From: Magnetococcales bacterium
GTDB taxonomy: Bacteria > Pseudomonadota > Magnetococcia > Magnetococcales > UBA8363
Reading direction: 5' to 3'
Length of the DNA stretch: 58,627 bases
Assembly: GCA_015228815.1 (NCBI GenBank)
Contig: JADGCV010000019.1
Location: forward strand, 17,235 to 75,861
Positions 52,935-58,627 of the stretch are shown here, piece after piece. Position 1 is the stretch's first letter; every line of letters starts with the position of its first letter. Under the pieces are notes generated by a model. The model was not told the DNA's origin and made no database searches. It saw nothing but the letters and a program-made list of their open reading frames with translations. The translations under genes and the position numbers were made by a program.

Positions 52935-55601
52935 TCATTCCATCCGCCCGATCGCCCACGGGTCGCGCAAACGCTTGCCACTTTTCAGCAACTCCGTGAA
53001 TTCATGCGCCGCGAGGGGTTTGCTGAAAAAATATCCCTGCATTTCGTCACAATTTTCCGAACGGAGAAAATTCAACTGTTCTTCCGTTTCCACCCCTTCC
53101 GCCACCACATTCATCTTCAGACTCTTGGCCATCGCGATGATGGCATTGATGATCGCGGCATCGTCGGAATCGAAGGTCAGATCACGAACGAAGGATTGAT
53201 CGATCTTCAGGGTATGAATGGGAAATCTTTTCAGATAACTCAATGACGAATAACCCGTACCAAAATCATCCACCGCGATGAACAACCCCAGGGAGCGCAA
53301 TTGATTCAGGGTGGTGATCACCGATTCGACATTGTCCATGACCATGCTCTCGGTAATTTCCAACTCCAAAAGTCCCGGTGACAGGCCGGTCTCCCGCAGG
53401 ATTCCCTGAATCCGATCGAACAGATCATGCTGCCGAAACTGCCGCGCCGACAGGTTGACCGCCATGCGCAACCGATCGAAACCGGAATCCTTCCATAGCC
53501 TGTTCTGCCGGCAGGCAGTCCTGAGAATCCATTCCCCCAACGGGAGAATCAGCCCCGTCTCCTCGGCGACAGGAATGAATTCACCCGGCGACACCATTCC
53601 CGCATCGGACTGATTCCAGCGTACCAACGCCTCCATCCCGACCACCTTCCCGGTCTTGAGCGATACCTTTGGCTGATAGAACAAGACAAATTCGTCGCGT
53701 TCCAATCCAAGACGCATGTTTTTTTCCATTCTCAGACGACGGTTGGCCTGTTCGCCCATGGTCGCTTTGTAGAATGTGCAGGTATCCCGTCCGGTGATCT
53801 TGGCGCGGTTGAGGGCCATGTCGGCATTCTTGATCAGGGTCGCGCCATCCTCCCCGTCTTCCGGGAACAAGGTGATCCCGGTGCTGGCGGTCAGGAACAG
53901 TTTGTGTTCCTCGATGATGAACGGTTCGGACAGGGCCAGGCTGATCTTGCGCGCCACGAATACAGCGTCCTTGGTATTGCGTATTTCGCGCATGATGAAC
54001 CCGAAGGAATCGCCCGCCAGACGACTCAGGGTATCCCCTTCGCGTATGAAGGTCCTGAGACGGGCCGCGACATCCTTCAACAACTGATCGCCCAGCTGAT
54101 GTCCCAAAGAATTATTGATCTTCTTGAAATGGTCCAGCCCCAGAAAAATCACCAGGACCTTGCCGTTGTTGCGCTGTGCATTGACCACCGCCTGATTGAG
54201 ACGATCGACAAACAGATCACGATTGGGCAATCCCGTCAGGGTATCGTGATAGGTCTTGAAATGAAGTTCCTTTTGACTGGCGCGAATTTCGGTCAGGTCA
54301 TGAAAAATGGAAATGAAGTTGGTCACGGTTCCGTTGCGATCCCGGATGACGATGATCGTTTCCCACTGCGGATAGGCCTCGCCACTTTTTTTCCGGTTCC
54401 ATACCTCTCCCCGCCATACCCCATCCTCCAGCAACGATTTCCACAATTGTTCATTCAATTCCATCTCCTGTTGGAGATGGTGAAGGCTTTTCAGGGGATT
54501 GCCGATCACTTCCAACGGATCGAATCCGGTGATGCGGGTGAAGGCGGGATTGACGCTGCGGATGACCCCCCTGGCATCGGCGACCACCACCCCTTCGATG
54601 GCATTTTCCAATACCTTGGTGGTGATGCGCATGTGTTCATGAACCTCCTCCAGGGCGCCACCGAAAACCGAGGTGGCAATTCGCAAACGATCCTCAACCT
54701 CCCGGGTCGGCGTGATGTCATGGACGGTACACAACAGGTCGGACAGCTGGGATTTTTCGTGCCGATGCCCCTCGCAGACCAGATGCACGACGCGAATGCC
54801 GCCATCGGGACGCACGATCCGGCATTCCAGATCCAGACGCCCCCCCTCCTTCATCCCGGACAAGCCCTGTTCGACCCGAACCCGGTCGTCGCGATGAATT
54901 CGATCCAGAAATCCGGCAAGTCCCTCGGGAACTCCCGCCTGCTCCAGCCCCATGATGGACAACATTTCATCGGAAAAAGTCACCTCCCCCCGTTCCGGTT
55001 CCCATTCCCAATTGCCCAGGTGGGCGATGGCCTGGGCCCGTTTCAGACTTTCCCGTTCCTTCTTCAGATTCAGGGCCAGATTTTCGATAAGACGAAGGTC
55101 CCGATACGCCCGAAGCGCCGAGGTCACCGCAGTGATCAATTTCTGGCTGGTAAGATCCGTTTTCTCCCGATAATCATTGATGTCATACTGGGAAATCACC
55201 TCTGGTTCCGGCGCCTGGCCTGCCTGACCGGTCCGAAGAATGATCCGAACGAACACATTTCCCAATTCTTCCCGGATGTACCGGACCACCTCCAATCCTG
55301 CCTGGTCGGTTTCCATCACCACATCCAGCAGCAGCACGGCAATGTCTGGATTTTGCGCCATGATGCCACGGGCGTCCCGGCCATTGAATCCGCTCAACAC
55401 CTCGATTCCCTGACCATCGAACCGCAGTCCGCGCAACACCATGCGCGTCAACTGATGCACATCGGGTTCGTCGTCGATGATCAGTATCCGCCAGGCCAGT
55501 GAGGACAACTCCGCCTCCGCCGGCAAACGGTCTTCGGCAAACAACCGCTCATCGACCAGCATGTCTTCGACGGATGGAGAGATTTCAAGCTGCTGATTCA
55601 C
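52935..55601 (-). CDS. REC-PAS-PAS-GGDEF(degenerate)-EAL protein
   Basis: 888 residues. Receiver domain about 36-160 with Asp93 in LLDVVM and a DUF3369-like LTSQKLITAVTSALRAYRDL after it; PAS-like domains at about 190-310 and 325-450; GGDEF domain at about 455-615 in which the motif is AGDSF, so cyclase activity is unlikely; EAL domain at about 625-880 with EALVRW, NLSARQF, EITES, VDDFGTGYSSL, KIDQSF, AEGVET and QGYFFS all present. It therefore looks like a phospho-regulated cyclic-di-GMP phosphodiesterase. No partner kinase is adjacent. Confidence 0.93.
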   Translation of the reverse strand: MNQQLEISPSVEDMLVDERLFAEDRLPAEAELSSLAWRILIIDDEPDVHQLTRMVLRGLRFDGQGIEVLSGFNGRDARGIMAQNPDIAVLLLDVVMETDQAGLEVVRYIREELGNVFVRIILRTGQAGQAPEPEVISQYDINDYREKTDLTSQKLITAVTSALRAYRDLRLIENLALNLKKERESLKRAQAIAHLGNWEWEPERGEVTFSDEMLSIMGLEQAGVPEGLAGFLDRIHRDDRVRVEQGLSGMKEGGRLDLECRIVRPDGGIRVVHLVCEGHRHEKSQLSDLLCTVHDITPTREVEDRLRIATSVFGGALEEVHEHMRITTKVLENAIEGVVVADARGVIRSVNPAFTRITGFDPLEVIGNPLKSLHHLQQEMELNEQLWKSLLEDGVWRGEVWNRKKSGEAYPQWETIIVIRDRNGTVTNFISIFHDLTEIRASQKELHFKTYHDTLTGLPNRDLFVDRLNQAVVNAQRNNGKVLVIFLGLDHFKKINNSLGHQLGDQLLKDVAARLRTFIREGDTLSRLAGDSFGFIMREIRNTKDAVFVARKISLALSEPFIIEEHKLFLTASTGITLFPEDGEDGATLIKNADMALNRAKITGRDTCTFYKATMGEQANRRLRMEKNMRLGLERDEFVLFYQPKVSLKTGKVVGMEALVRWNQSDAGMVSPGEFIPVAEETGLILPLGEWILRTACRQNRLWKDSGFDRLRMAVNLSARQFRQHDLFDRIQGILRETGLSPGLLELEITESMVMDNVESVITTLNQLRSLGLFIAVDDFGTGYSSLSYLKRFPIHTLKIDQSFVRDLTFDSDDAAIINAIIAMAKSLKMNVVAEGVETEEQLNFLRSENCDEMQGYFFSKPLAAHEFTELLKSGKRLRDPWAIGRME

Positions 55602-55643
55602 CTCGGTTCACCAACTCCGTGTCGCTGAAAGAACATGGTCCCT

Positions 55644-55709
55644 TCGGGAAGGGACGCACAATTCCGGGAACAATTCACCAGTCATCTTTCTTTAAACCAC
55701 AACCACCAC
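55644..55709 (+). repeat. 66-bp sequence duplicated in inverted orientation at the right edge
   Basis: All 66 bases equal the reverse complement of 58562-58627. It starts within an 18-nt palindrome (55638-55655, GTCCCTTC-GG-GAAGGGAC) in the leader of the REC-PAS-GGDEF-EAL gene. Confidence 0.97.
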
Positions 55710-55901
55710 AGTATACGCAGTTTTTCCACATCGGGATCAAGGGAGTCTTTTACCCACAGCCGATCTGCACGTTCGAAAGGAGTTTGATTAATCTTATCCT
55801 GGAATTGCGCCACGACGTCAATAAGTTCTTGACTGGTTGCGTGACAAGGGAAACACGCTCATGTTGTAAACTGTGTGACACCGCATAGAATCCTTCGTCT
55901 T

Positions 55902-56017
55902 GAATCTGCGCGAATCTGCGAAATCCGCGGATCGCACAGAAGAAAAGTTCATGAAGCGTATGTGGAATACGGAGGGTATGTCGTGAATCCGCGGATTTCG
56001 CGGATGGACGCAGATTT
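55902..56017. repeat. Imperfect inverted repeat (TGCGAAATCCGCGGAT type)
   Basis: Arms of about 31-33 bp at 55902-55932 and 55985-56017, sharing AATCTGCG and GCGAAATCCGCGGAT, separated by about 52 bp. The 650-bp gap between the EAL gene and nuoN holds this repeat and the 66-bp repeat; no convincing gene is seen. Confidence 0.8.
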
Positions 56018-56254
56018 TTCAAAGAGAGATGAGCAGACCTATGCCATTATCGGTGCGGCAATGTAGAATTAAAAAAGTGACGTTGGAATTCCGCAGGATT
56101 CCATGCGGCTCATTTTCAAAACAAGTTCAATCACGGGTCGATGACAAGACAGGCACCGTCTACAGGGTACCTTGCAGAATACATAACCTGCAATGACCAT
56201 TCCAAGTCCAAAGAAATCTCATTCAAGAATGGCGGCACTGGCTCCCCGACTTTT

Positions 56255-57694
56255 TCAGTGCAACACCGCCGCTCCCGCCCAGGCCAAGAGTCCACCCGGC
56301 AACACACCCCACAAAAAAGTGAGGAAAAGGCTGACTGTCACCACCAGCAACCCGCCGCCCGATACCTGAATCTTGTACGTCCCCTCGGGCTGATCAAAGT
56401 ACATCACCTTGACCACCCTGAGATAATAAAAGGCGCCAATCGCGGAAAACAGGACACCCGCCACCGCCAGGGGGATCATCCCCCCCTTGACCGCCGCCAT
56501 GAAAATGTTCAACTTGCCAATGAATCCCGCCAACGGCGGAATACCGGCCATCGAAAACATGAACATGGCCAGGACAAAGGCCATCAGTGGCTGCTTGTGG
56601 GCCAACCCTTGATAATCACCGATCTCTTCGCCCAACCCCTGGCGATCGAAGGCGATGATCACCGCAAACGTTCCCACGGTCATCACCAGATAGATGGTCA
56701 GATAAACCACAACCCCCACAATCCCATCCGGACTGCCTGCCACCATTCCGATCAACATGTACCCTACATGCCCGATCGACGAATAGGCCAACAGTCGCTT
56801 GATGTTCGTCTGCACCAACCCGGCGAAGGCGCCGACTGCCATCGACACCACCGCGAACAATTGAACGATCGGAATCCACTGCAAGGAATGAGCGGCGAAC
56901 ACGTCCAGCAAAATACGTATCAACACGGCCATCGCCGCGACCTTCGGCATGACCGACATGAAGGCCGTCACCGGCGTCGGCGCTCCCTGATAGACATCCG
57001 GCGCCCACATGTGAAATGGCGCCGCCGCCACCTTGAACCCGAGACCCGCCAACACCATCACCACACCCAGAGCGACAAGCTGACTCGAATGTCCCGCGGG
57101 CGATCCCAGAAATGCTCCGACCTCCCTGAAGCCAACCGAACCCGTCACCCCGTAGATCATCGAAATGCCATACAACAGCAGACCCGACGCAACCGATCCC
57201 AGAACAAAATACTTCAGTCCCGCCTCACCCGACCGCGTGTCGTCCCGCCGCCATGCCGCCAGAATGTAGAACGACAGCGACATCAACTCCAACCCCAGAT
57301 AGAGGACGAGAAATCCCCCACTGGAGACCATGATCATCCCTCCCAACAGCGCAAACAACGCCACCACATGATATTCCCCTCCATCCATCGCATGACCCCG
57401 GAAATAATCGCGCGACATGAGGATCGGGAGAATCATCCCCGCCCCCATCAATAGCTTCATGGACCTGGAAAAATCATCGCTCACGAACTGACCGCCGAAC
57501 GTTGTCGCGCTCCCCTGGCCCACCTGCAACACCAGAAAAACAGCCAGCGCCGTCAACAAGGTCAACCAATGAATCACCCCCCCTCCCCCCCTGTGGGTCC
57601 ATGCACTCAACAACAAGAGCGCCATGGCCATGATGGCAACCAACAGTTCGGGCATCATCAGCGTCAATTGGATATCCACCATTTCCACTGCCAT
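56255..57694 (-). CDS. nuoN: NADH-quinone oxidoreductase subunit N
   Basis: 479 residues, about 14 helices. LGLELMSLSFYILAAWRRDD, EAGLKYFVLGSVASGLLLYGISMIYG, KVAAAPFHMWAPDVYQGAPTPVTAF and TNIKRLLAYSSIGHVGYMLIG are NuoN hallmarks, including the proton-channel lysines. It is an antiporter-like subunit of complex I. It should be directly downstream of nuoM, but here a 320-bp palindromic region separates them. Confidence 0.96.
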   Translation of the reverse strand: MAVEMVDIQLTLMMPELLVAIMAMALLLLSAWTHRGGGGVIHWLTLLTALAVFLVLQVGQGSATTFGGQFVSDDFSRSMKLLMGAGMILPILMSRDYFRGHAMDGGEYHVVALFALLGGMIMVSSGGFLVLYLGLELMSLSFYILAAWRRDDTRSGEAGLKYFVLGSVASGLLLYGISMIYGVTGSVGFREVGAFLGSPAGHSSQLVALGVVMVLAGLGFKVAAAPFHMWAPDVYQGAPTPVTAFMSVMPKVAAMAVLIRILLDVFAAHSLQWIPIVQLFAVVSMAVGAFAGLVQTNIKRLLAYSSIGHVGYMLIGMVAGSPDGIVGVVVYLTIYLVMTVGTFAVIIAFDRQGLGEEIGDYQGLAHKQPLMAFVLAMFMFSMAGIPPLAGFIGKLNIFMAAVKGGMIPLAVAGVLFSAIGAFYYLRVVKVMYFDQPEGTYKIQVSGGGLLVVTVSLFLTFLWGVLPGGLLAWAGAAVLH

Positions 57695-57710
57695 CAGGCC
57701 CCCGGTTCGA

Positions 57711-57757
57711 GATTATTGAAAGAAAAAAGGTAACTGCCCAGGTACCCCCAGGGCCCA
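57711..57757. repeat. Degenerate half-copy of the TTATTGAAAGAAAAAAGG repeat
   Basis: GATTATTGAAAGAAAAAAGG followed by a GC-rich segment, a partial third copy next to the large palindrome. Confidence 0.6.
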
Positions 57758-57758
57758 G

Positions 57759-57998
57759 AATTATTGAAAGAAAAAAGGGGTCTGGGGGATTGCCCCCAGG
57801 GTTTTGACTTTGTTTTTGATTTTGTTTTTCCACGCGCCCTTTCACCCGAAGCAAGATTCCCGCAAAAACCGCGGAAATTCGCTTCGGGTGAAAGGGCGCG
57901 TGAAAAACAAAGTCAAAAACAAAATAAAAAATAAAATCAAAAACAAAGTCAAAACCCTGGGGGCAATCCCCCAGACCCCTTTTTTCTTTCAATAATTT
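57759..57998. repeat. Large palindrome between nuoM and nuoN
   Basis: The left arm, 57759-57852, and right arm, 57881-57998, are nearly exact reverse complements, apart from a roughly 24-bp AT-rich extra stretch in the right arm, around a 28-bp loop. Each arm has the module AATTATTGAAAGAAAAAAGG then GGTCTGGGGGATTGCCCCCAG, an AT-rich TTTGACTTTGTTTTTGATTT zone, and CACGCGCCCTTTCACCCGAAGC. Two terminator-like hairpins thus face each other. No gene is visible in the 320-bp gap. Confidence 0.93.
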
Positions 57999-58014
57999 TT
58001 CGCCGAGGTCCGGT

Positions 58015-58575
58015 TCAATGCGCCACAGCGACCTTCACGACCTGCGCCTGCTCCAGCAAATGTACCACCGAAGCATGGAAAACATCCAGAAACGGCTTGG
58101 GATAGAAACCGATCCAGAAGACCAGCACGATCAGGGGAACGAAGGTTGCCAACTCCCGAGGTCCGACATCCAGGAGCGCCGCGACCTCCGGATTGCGAAT
58201 CTCGCCAAAAACCACTCTTTTATACATCCACAACATATAAGCGGCTCCAAGCACCACCCCGGTCGCTGCGAGAAAAGCCACGGCCTTGGAAGTGAGAAAC
58301 GCCCCCAGCAGGATCAGGAATTCGCCAACAAAACCGTTGGTCCCCGGCAATCCGACCGAGGCCATCGAAAAAAGCATGAAAATCACCGCATAGACAGGCA
58401 TCCTCTGGACCAGGCCGCCAAATCGGGCGATCTCCCGTGTATGCAGCCGGTCATAGACGACCCCGACCAGAAGGAACAGCGCCCCGGCGACGATCCCATG
58501 GTTGATCATCTGAAGAATGCCCCCCTCCAACCCCTGTTGATTGAAGGTAAACAAGCCAATGGTGGTGGTTGTGGT
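58015..58575 (-). CDS. nuoM: NADH-quinone oxidoreductase subunit M, C-terminal part (5' end missing)
   Basis: About 186 codons remain. TFNQQGLEGGILQMINHGIVAGALFLLVGVVYDRLHTREIA, then GGLVQRMP, SVGLPGTNGFVGEFLILLGAF and YMLWMYKRVVFG are the conserved C-terminal third of NuoM (full length about 500 residues). Upstream of IGLFTFN the frame reads only threonines and meets TAA at 58576-58578. Homology stops exactly where the 66-bp inverted duplication (58562-58627) begins, so this is either a truncated gene or a contig-end chimera. Confidence 0.9.
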   Translation of the reverse strand, partial: TTTTTIGLFTFNQQGLEGGILQMINHGIVAGALFLLVGVVYDRLHTREIARFGGLVQRMPVYAVIFMLFSMASVGLPGTNGFVGEFLILLGAFLTSKAVAFLAATGVVLGAAYMLWMYKRVVFGEIRNPEVAALLDVGPRELATFVPLIVLVFWIGFYPKPFLDVFHASVVHLLEQAQVVKVAVAH

Positions 58576-58627
58576 TTAAAGAAAGATGACTGGTGAATTG
58601 TTCCCGGAATTGTGCGTCCCTTCCCGA
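58562..58627 (-). repeat. Inverted copy of 55644-55709 at the window end
   Basis: Perfect 66-bp reverse complement of 55644-55709; the first mismatch is at 58561/55710. It replaces the expected nuoM coding sequence and may continue past the edge. Confidence 0.97.

Noticed and set aside
55875-56066. 63-residue frame containing NPRISRMDADFS
   Set aside because: Encoded by the inverted CGCGGATTTCGCGGAT repeat; such frames are well-known spurious proteins and there is no ribosome site.
1-58627. tRNA, rRNA, IS element, integrase or magnetosome genes
   Set aside because: Looked for by eye; no transposase, integrase, T-loop cluster or mam gene could be supported.

Overview
The window reads as a chromosomal piece of a fairly GC-rich Gram-negative proteobacterium. 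The supporting genes are MucR, glnK-amtB behind a sigma-54 promoter, PreP-type M16 peptidase, MnmA, ThiO, ElbB, FabI, AroC and NuoM/NuoN. The combination of QmoAB with HdrCB, many coiled-coil repeat proteins and multiheme cytochromes would fit a sulfur-metabolising lineage such as the Magnetococcia. That placement is inference: there is no rRNA or other decisive marker, no tRNA or CRISPR was seen, and no magnetosome gene is present.

Layout, left to right. 0-7.4 kb: a cut coiled-coil/nuclease-like gene, then a three-gene respiratory unit (NarK-type nitrate/nitrite transporter, octaheme HAO-like cytochrome, nonaheme cytochrome c fused to a cytochrome b membrane domain), with a PP2C phosphatase-Ser/Thr kinase fusion divergent from it. 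7.4-14.6 kb: a two-component system, a TauE/SafE exporter fused to two UspA domains with a small membrane partner, a free UspA-like protein and CstA. 14.7-21.4 kb: mnmA-thiO-acetyltransferase, a cold-shock protein, a PEGA/SPOR protein and NtrC/sigma-54-type glnK-amtB. 21.7-29.6 kb: an RloA/RloB-like defence pair, two repeat-rich coiled-coil proteins, a membrane protein with a 60-bp tandem repeat, a GGDEF-EAL protein and a CorC/HlyC-type protein.

29.7-34.7 kb: hdrB, hdrC, qmoB and qmoA in one minus-strand operon, an electron-transfer module normally linked to APS reductase but here without aprAB and without a membrane QmoC. 35-39.6 kb: M16 peptidase, VOC protein and DmeF-like metal exporter. 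39.6-46.5 kb: a surface-glycan locus (Wzx-like flippase, radical SAM enzyme, GT2, carbamoyltransferase, GT39-like transferase). 46.6-55.6 kb: M24 peptidase-elbB, MucR, aroC, fabI, a MidA-family methyltransferase and a large REC-PAS-PAS-GGDEF-EAL protein. 55.6-58.6 kb: nuoN and a 5'-truncated nuoM, separated by a long palindrome.

The most notable points are: the NarK/octaheme/nonaheme-cytochrome-b module, a plausible alternative nitrite or hydroxylamine reduction system; the QmoAB-HdrCB operon; the RloAB-type defence pair; three proteins built from 7-, 11- and 18-residue coiled-coil units; and a perfect 66-bp inverted duplication at the right edge exactly where nuoM homology stops, which may be a real rearrangement or a contig-end artefact.
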